Shown: piece by piece, positions 23,937 through 33,002 of the stretch
How the letters are laid out: the number at the start of each line of letters is the position of its first letter
Numbering within the stretch: the first letter of the stretch is position 1
Assembly: GCA_937896895.1 (NCBI GenBank)
Contig: CALBNV010000047.1
Location: 47,494 to 111,493, forward strand
Direction: 5' to 3'
Source: an uncultured Bacteroidales bacterium
GTDB lineage: Bacteria > Bacteroidota > Bacteroidia > Bacteroidales > F082
Length of the DNA: 64,000 nucleotides
Made by a program: the position numbers and the translations under genes
The notes under the pieces: model-generated
Told to the model about the DNA's origin: nothing
The model's database searches: none
What the model saw: only the letters and a program-made list of their open reading frames with translations

Positions 23937-25861
23937 TTTATAAATAACTTGTTGCTAATCATTCTATTGTTATATTGTTGCAGCTGAAGATGGAACTTTG
24001 TCTCCAACTTGTTCCATTCATCGGCGTTTTCATTGCTGTACAGGTTGTTTTTCAATTCCTTGTCATTCCTCAGGTCAAAAACCCCGATGGTGAGATCACC
24101 GTCCGACTGAAGCATGTAGTTGCCGTCGGAATATTGATAGACCTCGTTGACGAAGCTCGAGAAACACGGTTCATGTAAGCTGTCGAACACGTTCCTGCCG
24201 AAGGAGAAGATTGGTTCGTCGTACCCAAGCGCCGCCATCAGGCTTGCACCGATGTCTGTCTGCTGAGCCATTATGTTGGTTTTCAACGCTTTGATTTTGC
24301 TCGGAGAATAGAACGCAAGCGGCACCTGATATTGACCGTAGCCGTTCCTGTATTTTTCAAAATAATGTTCTGGGTTGACATGGTCGCCGGTGATCACGAA
24401 GATGGTGCTGTCGTACCAGCTGTATTGTGATATTTCCCCGAAGAAGAGTCGCAGCGCGTCGTCGGCGTACCTCACAGTCTTCTCGAACTCCGACTTGTAG
24501 TTGCCTTCCGGCACCGTGTAGCCTCGCGGAATGGTGTAGGGGTGATGCGATGAAAGCGTGAAGATGCCGGCTGCGAAAGGTTTTGGCATCTCATTCAGCT
24601 TCTCCGACGTGAATTGCAGGAAAGGCATGTCGGATATGCCCCACGTCCCGTCGTAGTCGCTGTCGTCGTCGTATTCGTTCCTGCCGAAATAGTTGTCAAA
24701 GCCCGCTGAGGCGGCAGAGGCGTCGAAATTCATTGAACCGTTGTTGCCGCCGTGGAAAAACGCCGTGTTATAGCCATGCCGTTTCAGGTTTTTTCCGAAG
24801 CCTTCGAGATGATTGGCGGCGTATCTTGATGATGCATAGTCAGTTACCATCAACGACGGGACACCGGAAAGTATCGATGTCAGCGCATCGATGGAGCGGC
24901 GACCGTTGGCCATCCCGTCGAAAGTGAGGCTCTCACACAACAGTGAGTCGAGAAATGGGGTGACGCTCTCGTCGCGGCTCTCGTTGTAATATCTCACCAT
25001 CTCCTGTCCGAAGCTCTCCAAGATGATTACTAAAATGTTGTAGTTTGCTGCTTTGTTGTCAATGAACCTATTGGTTTTCAATTCTTTATGAATGGGCGAG
25101 TATAACGACTCTATCTTGTCATCATCAAAATATGTCTTTTTTTCGAGGACATCGCCTGATGAGCCGCGCACAATGGTGAAAGGGGTGTTGAGCACAAGGA
25201 CCATGTTCTGTGTGTTGGTGTAACGCGCCGCCGTGATAATCTCAGTGGGGCGCAGCTGGAAACCACCGCGCATCGCAATGACTGACCAGAAAATGACAAA
25301 CAGAAACATAAAAGTGCGGGAGATATACCATGTCTTACTGCTGTAAATGACCTCTTTCTTTACCCTTGTCCTTTTCGCTAAAACGATGATTATTAACGCA
25401 ATGATTATCATGAACAGCACAATGAACCAGAAGTCGTGAATGAAATGCATCATCAAACTGCCCTGGTTGTCGTCGGTCTCGTGGAAAAACTCGGTCAACT
25501 CCGACGTCATCCGTTTGTCGATGTACCTGTAATAAATCACGTCAACGAGGTTCAAGGCAACGGCAAACCAGTTGAGGACTACAAACAGGATGTCGATTGT
25601 CTTGCAGTAAACTTTGTTGTATCTGAATTTGAAAGGCAGACTGTAACCAATCAGAATCGGGATGTTGGCGACCACCAACGTCCATAAATCGAAGCGTATA
25701 CCGACGAAAAAAAGCCTGAAACGGTCGGCGACAGTGACATCAGGAAAGTTCCCGATGTTGAAAACGTAAAGCATCCATCGACTGATCGCTAATAGCAATA
25801 GCATGATACTCAATCTTATAGCGTAAACTTTCCAAAGTGATATCTCTTTGTCTTTAATCAT
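23933..25861 (-). CDS. LTA-synthase-like sulfatase-fold transferase
   Basis: A 642-residue inner-membrane protein starting at ATG 25861 (MIKDKEISLWKVYAIRL); an 18-codon longer frame overlaps the promoter. Five transmembrane helices occupy residues 10-210. The periplasmic alkaline-phosphatase/sulfatase domain has the metal Glu in LVIILESFGQEMV, the nucleophile region MANGRRSIDALTSIL, HGGNNGSMNFD, and the metal Asp-His in FVITGDHVNPEH. The family moves glycerol-phosphate or phosphoethanolamine head groups from phospholipids to an acceptor. The acceptor in this Gram-negative is unknown. The following genes encode a diacylglycerol kinase and a MscS channel, in one operon. Confidence 0.88.
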   Translation of the reverse strand: MIKDKEISLWKVYAIRLSIMLLLLAISRWMLYVFNIGNFPDVTVADRFRLFFVGIRFDLWTLVVANIPILIGYSLPFKFRYNKVYCKTIDILFVVLNWFAVALNLVDVIYYRYIDKRMTSELTEFFHETDDNQGSLMMHFIHDFWFIVLFMIIIALIIIVLAKRTRVKKEVIYSSKTWYISRTFMFLFVIFWSVIAMRGGFQLRPTEIITAARYTNTQNMVLVLNTPFTIVRGSSGDVLEKKTYFDDDKIESLYSPIHKELKTNRFIDNKAANYNILVIILESFGQEMVRYYNESRDESVTPFLDSLLCESLTFDGMANGRRSIDALTSILSGVPSLMVTDYASSRYAANHLEGFGKNLKRHGYNTAFFHGGNNGSMNFDASAASAGFDNYFGRNEYDDDSDYDGTWGISDMPFLQFTSEKLNEMPKPFAAGIFTLSSHHPYTIPRGYTVPEGNYKSEFEKTVRYADDALRLFFGEISQYSWYDSTIFVITGDHVNPEHYFEKYRNGYGQYQVPLAFYSPSKIKALKTNIMAQQTDIGASLMAALGYDEPIFSFGRNVFDSLHEPCFSSFVNEVYQYSDGNYMLQSDGDLTIGVFDLRNDKELKNNLYSNENADEWNKLETKFHLQLQQYNNRMISNKLFIK

Positions 25862-25883
25862 ATTTCTCAGAATGAATAAGTTG

Positions 25884-25891
25884 CAAAAATA
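25884..25891 (-). promoter_or_regulatory. Promoter -7 element of the LtaS-DagK-MscS operon
   Basis: Minus strand TATTTTTG, 22 nt upstream of the start at 25861. Confidence 0.55.
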
Positions 25892-25937
25892 AGATTTTGT
25901 TTTGACATTTGCCATAATTATTGAAAAAATATTGCGT

Positions 25938-25965
25938 TTTGATTTTGAAAGATTTGTTACTTTTG
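25938..25965 (+). promoter_or_regulatory. Promoter of the M23 peptidase gene
   Basis: TTTG (25938-25941), 16-nt spacer, TACTTTTG (25958-25965); the start codon follows 22 nt later. Confidence 0.6.
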
Positions 25966-25987
25966 CAAAAATTTGAAAACGAGCGAG

Positions 25988-27691
25988 ATGAAATTTAAGT
26001 TATTGACAGTCATTTTGTTGCTGGCAAATGCGTGCCTTTGTCAGAATAAAGATTATTATCCGCTATATCCTTCGCCTGTGAAATTTCCGATTTCATTGTC
26101 GGCGACGTTCGGCGAATTGCGTACCAACGCCTTTCATGCCGGCGTTGACATCAAGACTGGCGGGATAGGGAAGGAGGTCTATGCCGTGGCTGACGGTTAT
26201 GTGAGCCGCATCGGTGTCTCTCCGTTCGGCTACGGGAAAGTTGTCTATGTTACTCATTATGATGGATTTATGACGGTTTACGGACATCTGAACGGCTTCA
26301 ATGATGCCATCTCTGATTACGTGAAAAACAAGCAATACAAAAGCAAGTCGTTCAAGCAGAATTTGTTTTTTGAGAAAGACGAGATTCCTGTCAAATGTGG
26401 TGACTTGCTTGGCTTCAGCGGCAATACCGGCAGCTCCGGCGGCCCTCATCTGCACTACGAAATCCGTGACGCTCTGTCACAGCATCCGATCGACCCTTTT
26501 CTGTTCGGCGTGAAAATCGACGACAAGACCTGCCCGACAATCAACGGACTTGCGGTCTATCCTGAGGAAATGTCGTCGGTTTGCGGAAAAGACACCGTCT
26601 CGTTTTTCTCATTGAAATGTGAAAACGGGAAATATTCGCCCAAATGCGGCGAGATTAAAGTAAACGGTACGGTGTCTTTCGGCGTCTCTTATTTCGACCA
26701 GACCGCCGGACTCTATCATAAATACGGAGTAAGAAGTATCGAACTTTATGCCGCTAACAGATTGATATTCAGTTTGAATGTTAATGAATATTCATACGAT
26801 GAGACTCGTTATGTGAACAGTTTGATTGATTACGCGAAGTTTGTCAAGGACAAAAAACGTTACGTCAGGACGCAGATTGATGAATATAACATTCTGAGCG
26901 TTTATGGTGAGAAGACAGGCTATGTCACTGTAAATGAAGGCGATGTGCTGCAAATGCGGTTCGTGCTGACCGACAACAGCGGCAACTCCTCAACGTTGGA
27001 GTTCACTCTTGTCGGCGAAAAACCATTGACGGACTATCACGAAAATGCTTACAGCAGAAGTTTTTACCGTGTTGACGGGAAGTCGATGACGACAATTGGG
27101 CTTGACGGATTCACCGCCGAAATCCCCGAAAGGGCGTTCTATAAATTTGAATACATCTATGCGCAACAGCAATACGACGTGCCGGGCGATTATGCGTCGG
27201 AATGTGTGTATGTACTTGGTTCTGAATGTATTCCTGTGCAGAAACCGATAAAGATTTCGATTGCGCCGTCGGAGAAATTCAAGGATTCAAGTCAACTTCA
27301 CATCGTTACCATTGACAATGCAGGTGAACGCTCTTCACAAGGCGGCAAGTTGGTTGGCGGCAATGTTGAAGCCAAAGTGCGGTGTCTCGGGCTGTTTGCT
27401 CTTGCCGTCGATACTGTCGCGCCTGAGGTGAAACCGTTGAATTTTGCTTCCGATGCTTCTGTCTCTAAATGTAAGTCGTTGAGATTTAAGATAAAAGACC
27501 TTGAAACAGGTATCAATAAATATGATATTTATGTCAACGACGAGTGGGTCATCGGTGAATATGACGCGAAGGATGACCTGCTTTTCTATGAGATGGATTC
27601 TCATTTCCGCAAAGGAAAGAATAAAGTCGAAGTTGTTGTTACTGATGGAGTTGACAACGAAACGCGTGTTTTGTACAATCTGAATTACTGA
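25988..27691 (+). CDS. Secreted M23 family peptidoglycan endopeptidase
   Basis: A 567-residue exported protein starting at ATG 25988 (MKFKLLTVILLLANACLC); the longer frame begins at TTG. The LytM/M23 domain is N-terminal (about residues 25-170) with all zinc ligands: His and Asp in FHAGVDIK and the HxH in GGPHLHYE; VYAVADGYVSRIGVSPFGYG is the usual M23 core. A glycine or D-amino-acid crosslink would be cut in the periplasm. The remaining ~400 residues are beta-rich with no clear family. The gene overlaps the following minus-strand gene tail-to-tail by 7 bp. Confidence 0.9.
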   Translation: MKFKLLTVILLLANACLCQNKDYYPLYPSPVKFPISLSATFGELRTNAFHAGVDIKTGGIGKEVYAVADGYVSRIGVSPFGYGKVVYVTHYDGFMTVYGHLNGFNDAISDYVKNKQYKSKSFKQNLFFEKDEIPVKCGDLLGFSGNTGSSGGPHLHYEIRDALSQHPIDPFLFGVKIDDKTCPTINGLAVYPEEMSSVCGKDTVSFFSLKCENGKYSPKCGEIKVNGTVSFGVSYFDQTAGLYHKYGVRSIELYAANRLIFSLNVNEYSYDETRYVNSLIDYAKFVKDKKRYVRTQIDEYNILSVYGEKTGYVTVNEGDVLQMRFVLTDNSGNSSTLEFTLVGEKPLTDYHENAYSRSFYRVDGKSMTTIGLDGFTAEIPERAFYKFEYIYAQQQYDVPGDYASECVYVLGSECIPVQKPIKISIAPSEKFKDSSQLHIVTIDNAGERSSQGGKLVGGNVEAKVRCLGLFALAVDTVAPEVKPLNFASDASVSKCKSLRFKIKDLETGINKYDIYVNDEWVIGEYDAKDDLLFYEMDSHFRKGKNKVEVVVTDGVDNETRVLYNLNY

Positions 27692-29151
27692 CGTTCTTGC
27701 GGGACGTAGATGTACTGGTACGCTCCAGCGTCGGGTGTGTCGCCTCTGTCAACGCCTTCGAGGTCGAATTGGAGGTTTCCCGATGTGTAGAACGGATCGC
27801 CCAAGCCGATTGCCGGTGACAGCGTGTCAAGATGGTAATCGAATGAATGATAGCTTGTTAGCTTCGGGTCTTCGTTGAACTTGCAACTCTTGAAGATGTC
27901 TTCGTGCCTGCGTTTGGTGCGCAGCAGGCAGTTGTTGAAGACGTATGTCGTGTCGAGGTCTGACGCCGAATAGAACTCGGTGAGGAACTCGTTTTCGAGG
28001 CTGCCGTACATGATGCTGTTGTCCATCTCGAATTCAAACGGATAGGCGTAGGCGTTGCCGTCGTTAGGGTCATTGTAAATGTTTGAGAAATAGAGTGTCG
28101 GTGTGTTTCTCGCGGAGTTGTTCCAGAAGTTGGCGACAGTCCCGTGTCTGAAGAGGTAGCTGCCTCCGCCGGTTAGATAGACGCCGACATTGCCGCAGTT
28201 GGCGACCACGAAGTTCGACGCACCGAGGCTGTAGCAGTTGGCGTAGATGCCCATGCCTGTGTGGTTCTCGATGATGGTGTTCTCGATGAAAGCAGGGGCG
28301 AGGTTGTCTTTCAGAAAACGTTCGAACTGTACGCCGATGAACCCGTTCCTGATTATTGCGTGGCTGATGCTATGTCCGTGATTCTCACGTGCTTCCATGA
28401 GCCATATTCTGTCCCATTGCCCAGGCTCGTCACGGTAGAACGCCTCAAGTCGGTCGCCTTGGAAGACGACGGGGTTCTCACGGGTGCCGTTGACGATGAG
28501 CTGCCCTTCGCTCCACGACCACAGGCCGCTCCCGTTGTGGAAATGCACGTGCGTGCCAGGCTCGACGACGAGCGTGCCGTATGAGTTGATAAGTGCCACG
28601 CCATAAACGACATACGTGGTGTCGGCGGTCCAGTGGACTTCAGCGAGACTGTCGGCAATAACCTTGTACTTGTAGTAGTCGTTGAAGCGTTTGTTGCCGA
28701 TGATGTACTTCGCGTTCTGCCCGAAAGCGGTGAGGTGAACGACGCTCTCGTTGCCGTTTGTGTTGAATATGAGACGGTCTTCGACGAAAAACGGGTTGTT
28801 CCCGTCAGTCGGGTCGATGGTAACTTTTATGAAGACGTACAGGCTGTCGTCGGCGTAAACTTCCATGTCGGAAAATGCCGTTCCAGACCGTCCGTCCACG
28901 TTGATGCTGTATGGGGAACTGCTGCCTTGCCCGAGCCGTATCGAATTGATTTTCAGGTTCTCGTCTGTCTTGTTGTAAATCATCAAAATCCGTGTCGAGG
29001 AACCGATGCTGGTGAATACCGTGTCAAAAGTGATGGTGTCGCTCGACAACGTGATGTTCAGCGCACTGCTCGTGGAGAATTTGAACTCCTTTTTGCACGA
29101 CACCATCGTCGCGATGATCGCCAATGATATGATTGCAAGATACTTACGCAT
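27685..29151 (-). CDS. Lipoprotein with right-handed beta-helix region
   Basis: A 488-residue exported lipoprotein, lipobox ATMVSC. Residues 30-150 form an Ig-like beta region (ITFDTVFTSIGSSTRIL, PTDGNNPFFVEDRLIF). The rest resembles parallel-beta-helix repeats (GVALINSYGTLVVEPGTHV, PVVFQGDRLEAF, ISHAIIRNGFIGVQFER, AFIENTIIENHTGMGIYAN). It ends DAGAYQYIYVPQ, a motif common at the end of Bacteroidota right-handed-helix proteins. No catalytic residues can be named; polysaccharide binding or surface display is possible. The upstream thioredoxin gene ends directly before its ATG, so they form an operon. Confidence 0.82.
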   Translation of the reverse strand: MRKYLAIISLAIIATMVSCKKEFKFSTSSALNITLSSDTITFDTVFTSIGSSTRILMIYNKTDENLKINSIRLGQGSSSPYSINVDGRSGTAFSDMEVYADDSLYVFIKVTIDPTDGNNPFFVEDRLIFNTNGNESVVHLTAFGQNAKYIIGNKRFNDYYKYKVIADSLAEVHWTADTTYVVYGVALINSYGTLVVEPGTHVHFHNGSGLWSWSEGQLIVNGTRENPVVFQGDRLEAFYRDEPGQWDRIWLMEARENHGHSISHAIIRNGFIGVQFERFLKDNLAPAFIENTIIENHTGMGIYANCYSLGASNFVVANCGNVGVYLTGGGSYLFRHGTVANFWNNSARNTPTLYFSNIYNDPNDGNAYAYPFEFEMDNSIMYGSLENEFLTEFYSASDLDTTYVFNNCLLRTKRRHEDIFKSCKFNEDPKLTSYHSFDYHLDTLSPAIGLGDPFYTSGNLQFDLEGVDRGDTPDAGAYQYIYVPQERQ

Positions 29152-29727
29152 TTATTTCTGTCTTGTGAAATCTTCAAATTTCATGTTGAGATATGAGTCT
29201 GATCCGAAATATCTCAATATCGGAAGGAATCTGCTGTCGTCCATGTATCCTGGCGCGACGGTCAGGAGCTGGTTCTTCTCGTTCATGAAGACATACGACG
29301 GATACGACATCTTGCCTTGCAGCAGCGCCGCCGCAAGTTGGTGAGTGCCTTTCCTGCCGTTCGTGCCGCCTTGATTTACAAAGGTGTAACCGGCGAAGAC
29401 GATGGTGTCGCTCTGTTCGGCATCAAACTTCACCGCATAAAAATTCTCGTTCATGTATTCGATGACTTCCTTGTTCATGAATGTGGTCTGGTCCATTCTC
29501 TTGCACCATCCGCACCATTCCGTAAAGACGTCAATGAAGATTTTCTTTGGGGCTGTCTCGTTGAGTTTCACCGCCTCGCTGAAGCTCATCCATTTGATTG
29601 TCAGCGCTTTCTCGCATTGCGCTTTGTCGGCATTGCCGCATGGCGTCGCGCACGACTTCGTGCATTGAGCCTCTCCGATAAACGACATCGCCATTAAAAT
29701 CGTCAAAATTAAAAATGTCTTTTTCAT
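29152..29727 (-). CDS. Exported thioredoxin-fold protein
   Basis: A 191-residue protein with signal peptide (MKKTFLILTILMAMSFIGEAQ). The thioredoxin-like domain has FIDVFTEWCGWCKRMDQTTF with the redox pair WCGWCK, and the cis-Pro region MSYPSYVFMN. Four further cysteines lie in the N-terminal spacer (CTKSCATPCGNADKAQC). It probably acts as a disulfide reductase in the periplasm. Its stop codon directly abuts the start of the beta-helix lipoprotein gene, so the two are co-expressed. Confidence 0.88.
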   Translation of the reverse strand: MKKTFLILTILMAMSFIGEAQCTKSCATPCGNADKAQCEKALTIKWMSFSEAVKLNETAPKKIFIDVFTEWCGWCKRMDQTTFMNKEVIEYMNENFYAVKFDAEQSDTIVFAGYTFVNQGGTNGRKGTHQLAAALLQGKMSYPSYVFMNEKNQLLTVAPGYMDDSRFLPILRYFGSDSYLNMKFEDFTRQK

Positions 29728-29756
29728 TCTATTTGATTATCTGTATCTTAAATCTA

Positions 29757-29798
29757 TTCACTCTCAAAACTCCACTCTCAACTCCTCACTCTCAAAAC
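29757..29798 (-). repeat. Short degenerate repeat after the smpB stop codon
   Basis: CACTCTCAAAACTC-like units on the + strand, ending exactly at the SmpB stop codon. Confidence 0.6.
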
Positions 29799-30251
29799 TC
29801 AAATCTCATTCATCTCTCTTCTCGAGTCCTTTTCTTTCAGCGAATCACGTTTGTCGAAGAAATGCTTACCTTTCGCCAAGGCGATTTCGAGCTTTGCCAG
29901 ACCGTTCTCATTGATGAACATCTCGACAGGGATGATGGTGAAGCCTTTTTCGCTGCTTTTGGCTTTGAGCTTGCGTAACTCCTTCATATTCAGGAGGAGC
30001 TTGCGGTCGCGCTTCGGGACGTGGTTGTAATACGTGCCGAATTTGTATTCCGCGATGTGCATCCCGATGACGTAAAGCTCGCTGCCGATGAAGGTGCAAT
30101 ACGAATCAACGATGCTCGCCTTGCCTTCACGGATGCTTTTTATCTCAGTGCCCGTCAAGACAATTCCGGCCGTGTATCTGTCGATGATGAAATACTCGAA
30201 CGACGCCCGCTTGTTTTTTATGCTTACTCTAACCTGTTTTACCTTGCTCAT
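29799..30251 (-). CDS. smpB: SsrA-binding protein SmpB
   Basis: A 150-residue RNA-binding protein that brings tmRNA to stalled ribosomes. The family core is complete: IKNKRASFEYFIIDRYTAGIVLTGTEIKSIREGKASIVDSY is recognised in pieces such as GIVLTGTEIKSIREGKA, then MHIAEYKFGTYYNHVPKRDRKLLL and TIIPVEMFINENGLAKLEIALAKGKH in pieces, and the C-terminal basic tail DKRDSLKEKDSRRE that enters the mRNA channel. The ssrA gene is not in this window. It shares strand and direction with the thioredoxin gene but is separated by a repeat. Confidence 0.96.
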   Translation of the reverse strand: MSKVKQVRVSIKNKRASFEYFIIDRYTAGIVLTGTEIKSIREGKASIVDSYCTFIGSELYVIGMHIAEYKFGTYYNHVPKRDRKLLLNMKELRKLKAKSSEKGFTIIPVEMFINENGLAKLEIALAKGKHFFDKRDSLKEKDSRREMNEI

Positions 30252-30298
30252 ACGAAATATTTAACCGTAATGCGGTTGTCGCTTCGCATCCTATAACC

Positions 30299-30333
30299 CT
30301 AAAAACTAATAACTAATAACTAAAAACTAAAAA
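30299..30333 (-). repeat. Short repeat after the band-7 stop codon
   Basis: TAAAAAC and TAATAAC heptamer units (five) on the + strand, ending at the stop codon of the band-7 gene. Confidence 0.7.
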
Positions 30334-31194
30334 CTACTTTATATCTCCGAGGATGAGCGGCATTCCGTCCTTGCTGTTGCCTACGATGACGATCTTCGTG
30401 TTTGGCGACTCGGCGAGTTTCAATGTCGCGTCGATGCCTTTCTCACGGAGGATCTTGTCGTTGATACTTGCGCTCACGATGTTGTTTGCACGCGCCTTGC
30501 CTTCAGCCTCAACGCGCTGACGTTCAGCCTCTTGTGCGGCTTTGTCGAGCTTGAACTCATATTCGAGGGCTTCCTGTTCCTGCTTCAGCTTGCTTTCAAT
30601 GGCCGACTTGATGGTCGGCGGGAGCGTGACGGAACGGATGAGGACCTGGTCGAGTTCGATGTGTTTGGTGTCTAAAAGTTTCTTTGTCTCTTCGAATATC
30701 TCTTCCTGGATTGCGTCGCGTTTTGTCGAATAGATCTGTTCAGGCGTGTAGCGGCCCACGACGCTTCTTGCTGCCGAGCGCATGGCCGGGATGACGGCTC
30801 TCGTCAGATATTGCGTGCCTATCGAGGCGTGAAGCTCGCCAAGCTCGTCCCATTTCGGCCTGTACCATGTGGAAAACTCTATCTTGATCTCCAAGCCGTT
30901 GGACGACAACGCGCTCATCTCTTCGTCGGCGACCTGCTGACGCGTCTCGTATTTCTCCATCGTGTTCCACGGCGCGATGAAATGGAAGCCTTCCTCGTAT
31001 GTCTTCGATGTGTCGATGCCGCCGCCGAACAGACGGTAAAGCACGCCGCCGTTACCCGCCGGGATGGTCACCGTGATTCTGCTCCAGAAAATAATGAGTA
31101 GCAACACCGCCACTATAACTACGACAATAGGTGCTAATTTTTTGTTATTCATGTTGTTTTTGTTTTGATAATTAGACTGTTGTGTGTATTCCAT
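30334..31194 (-). CDS. Band-7/prohibitin family membrane protein
   Basis: A 286-residue protein with one N-terminal transmembrane helix (LAPIVVVIVAVLLLIIFW) and a periplasmic or cytoplasmic SPFH/band-7 domain (ITVTIPAGNGGVLYRLFGGG, GFHFIAPWNTMEKYETRQQ, STWYRPKWDELGELHASIG, RSAARSVVGRYTPEQIY). A long coiled coil (SKLKQEQEALEYEFKLDKAA) and an apical conserved end (NTKIVIVGNSKDGMPLILG) match prohibitin-type proteins. These form ring-like cages that organise membrane proteases such as FtsH. A second start (MNNKK) exists 14 codons inside. It is transcribed from its own promoter. Confidence 0.93.
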   Translation of the reverse strand: MEYTQQSNYQNKNNMNNKKLAPIVVVIVAVLLLIIFWSRITVTIPAGNGGVLYRLFGGGIDTSKTYEEGFHFIAPWNTMEKYETRQQVADEEMSALSSNGLEIKIEFSTWYRPKWDELGELHASIGTQYLTRAVIPAMRSAARSVVGRYTPEQIYSTKRDAIQEEIFEETKKLLDTKHIELDQVLIRSVTLPPTIKSAIESKLKQEQEALEYEFKLDKAAQEAERQRVEAEGKARANNIVSASINDKILREKGIDATLKLAESPNTKIVIVGNSKDGMPLILGDIK

Positions 31195-31223
31195 GGTAAA
31201 CTGAATTTTGAAAATAAACGTTG

Positions 31224-31231
31224 CAAAGATA
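31224..31231 (-). promoter_or_regulatory. Promoter -7 element of the band-7 gene
   Basis: Minus strand TATCTTTG, 30 nt upstream of the ATG at 31194. Confidence 0.6.
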
Positions 31232-31353
31232 ATGAAAATTGTTGAGATTAGTTGTCATTTTTTTCAAAATAAATTTCACAACATAGTGTAAAAATATTAC
31301 ATATAAGTCGTAATTGTAAAATAATTGTTAAAATTATAACTTGTAATTGATAA

Positions 31354-31542
31354 AAATGTTACATCCAAACATCTTGGCTGATTGTATCTGATGAAACAAG
31401 GGGACGTGAGTTCGGACGACTTAAAAGCATTAACGATAACTACCCTAAATACGTCATCTCAATGTCGCCGCTCGTGAAAAGAAGCGACGACAATGGGATA
31501 ACGCACATCGGTTTGAGAGAATTTCTCACAAACGGTCTCTAA
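31354..31542 (+). pseudogene. C-terminal remnant of an AAA ATPase (AAA_14/DUF4143 type)
   Basis: After an in-frame stop at 31351, an open stretch of 62 codons reads KCYIQTSWLIVSDET, then REFGRLKSINDNYPKYVISM, and ends THIGLREFLTNGL. This is the typical C-terminus of the large ATPase family with DUF4143, in which DNYPKYV is the best-known motif and LREFL the last element. The N-terminal Walker motifs are gone; there is no start codon or signal nearby. The family is often linked to toxin-antitoxin-like or mobile contexts. The remaining part of the 31195-31538 gap upstream of it is AT-rich without a gene. Confidence 0.8.
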
Positions 31543-32969
31543 TTATGTCGTTTGAACGCAACAGGAATCATGTAAATGACTCTCACCGGTTTGCCATCTT
31601 TTTTCCCTGGCTTCCATTTCGGCATCAAATTGATGACGCGCAACGCCTCAGCATCGCATTCTTCATCAAAACCTCTCATCAGTTCGACGTCTGTTATGCT
31701 GCCGTCAACATCGATGACGAACTGGATGTAGCATTTGCCTTCGATGCCTTTCTCCATCGCCGACTGCGGATACTTGATGTTTTCCGAGATGAAAGTCAAC
31801 ATCTTGGCTGTTCCGCCCGGAAACTCAGGTATCTGTTCGACGACCCTATAAATTGAGTCGTTTTTCGGAATGAGGGAAACATTGTAACTGTCGCTGCTTT
31901 TTCTCTCAATATACCAAAAATCATCTGGCCAAAATGAAAAATCCATAACAGTGTCCTTGTTTATGCAGCTGAAATCAAAGCTGCTTTGTTCACCAGATAT
32001 GTCAACTATGTTGACTTTACTGGGGTCTGCGAATGTGATGTCAGGCTTTGAGCCTTCAAATGAATAAGTTCTTGTTTGTGCGTTCAATACGTTGTTGTTT
32101 GGAATGCAGTTTGCGAGCAGAAGCGTCGCAAACACCGGGGCTGTGAGCAAGGCTCTGAATATCAGGCCTTTGGTCTTCTTCTTTTGTGCAATCATTTTAA
32201 TTCTTTTTTTAGTTAGTGAAAAACTGAAGTTATTGCCTATACTTGTTGAAGCGCCCGGCCGTGCGCCTGTTCCTGAAGCCGTGCACTGCTGCAGGATCAA
32301 CATCATATAGTCGGTCTTGTCCGCGCCGTTGTCGATGACATCACGGTCGGCGGTGTATTCGTGAATATTTTGTAAGTCTTTCTTAATCAGACGCATGAAA
32401 GGATTGAACCACTGGAAGGCGGTCGCCGTCTCAATGAAAATAATGTCGAGCGAATGACGGTTTCTGACATGACTCATTTCGTGCTTCAGAATCTTCGGGT
32501 CGGTGTCGCCCTTCGGAATGAAAATGTTGTTCATGAAAGAGTAGGGGATATGCTCTTCTCCCGTCCTCACGACATTGATTCCGTTGATGGTTTCGGAAAT
32601 GTTGTTTTTTGCTATCTTGCGGATTTTCAATATGTTAAATGTCAATTTTGATAAAAACAAGATGACACCAATAACATATAAGGTTGAAACGAGATTAATC
32701 CAGTTGAGGCCGTGCGTCGATGTGTTTTGGGCTTTTACAACGACTTCCTGAAGTATGAAATAACTCGGAATGGTATGTGTAAACGCCACGTTTTCAGGCA
32801 GTTGTGCCGGTATCGTAAAATGTATGAACGGCAGCGCGAACGCAAACGCTGTCATCGAGAGCAACAAAAACCTGTTGAACTGAAATCTGTTGCAATTCCT
32901 GAAAAGCAAACGATATGTCATCCATAGAACCACTGTCGCTATAAATGTCGTTATAATGTTAATAATCAT
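31539..32969 (-). CDS. BlaR1/MecR1-type M56 peptidase with TonB-like C-terminus
   Basis: A 476-residue inner-membrane protein. The M56 part has transmembrane helices near the N-terminus and the zinc motif HEMSH in PKILKHEMSHVRNRHSLD, plus ATAFQWFNPFMRLI. It ends not with a penicillin-binding domain but with a TonB_C-like domain (IPEFPGGTAKMLTFISENIKYP, MEKGIEGKCYIQFVIDVDG, PKWKPGKKDGKPVRV). This is the usual Bacteroidota version. Together with the BlaI repressor just upstream it forms a sensor-protease pair: the peptidase inactivates BlaI upon an envelope signal. No beta-lactamase is nearby, so the stimulus is open. Confidence 0.9.
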   Translation of the reverse strand: MIINIITTFIATVVLWMTYRLLFRNCNRFQFNRFLLLSMTAFAFALPFIHFTIPAQLPENVAFTHTIPSYFILQEVVVKAQNTSTHGLNWINLVSTLYVIGVILFLSKLTFNILKIRKIAKNNISETINGINVVRTGEEHIPYSFMNNIFIPKGDTDPKILKHEMSHVRNRHSLDIIFIETATAFQWFNPFMRLIKKDLQNIHEYTADRDVIDNGADKTDYMMLILQQCTASGTGARPGASTSIGNNFSFSLTKKRIKMIAQKKKTKGLIFRALLTAPVFATLLLANCIPNNNVLNAQTRTYSFEGSKPDITFADPSKVNIVDISGEQSSFDFSCINKDTVMDFSFWPDDFWYIERKSSDSYNVSLIPKNDSIYRVVEQIPEFPGGTAKMLTFISENIKYPQSAMEKGIEGKCYIQFVIDVDGSITDVELMRGFDEECDAEALRVINLMPKWKPGKKDGKPVRVIYMIPVAFKRHN

Positions 32970-33002
32970 AATGTTCTTTTTTATTGATAGTGTTTTAATC
33001 TT

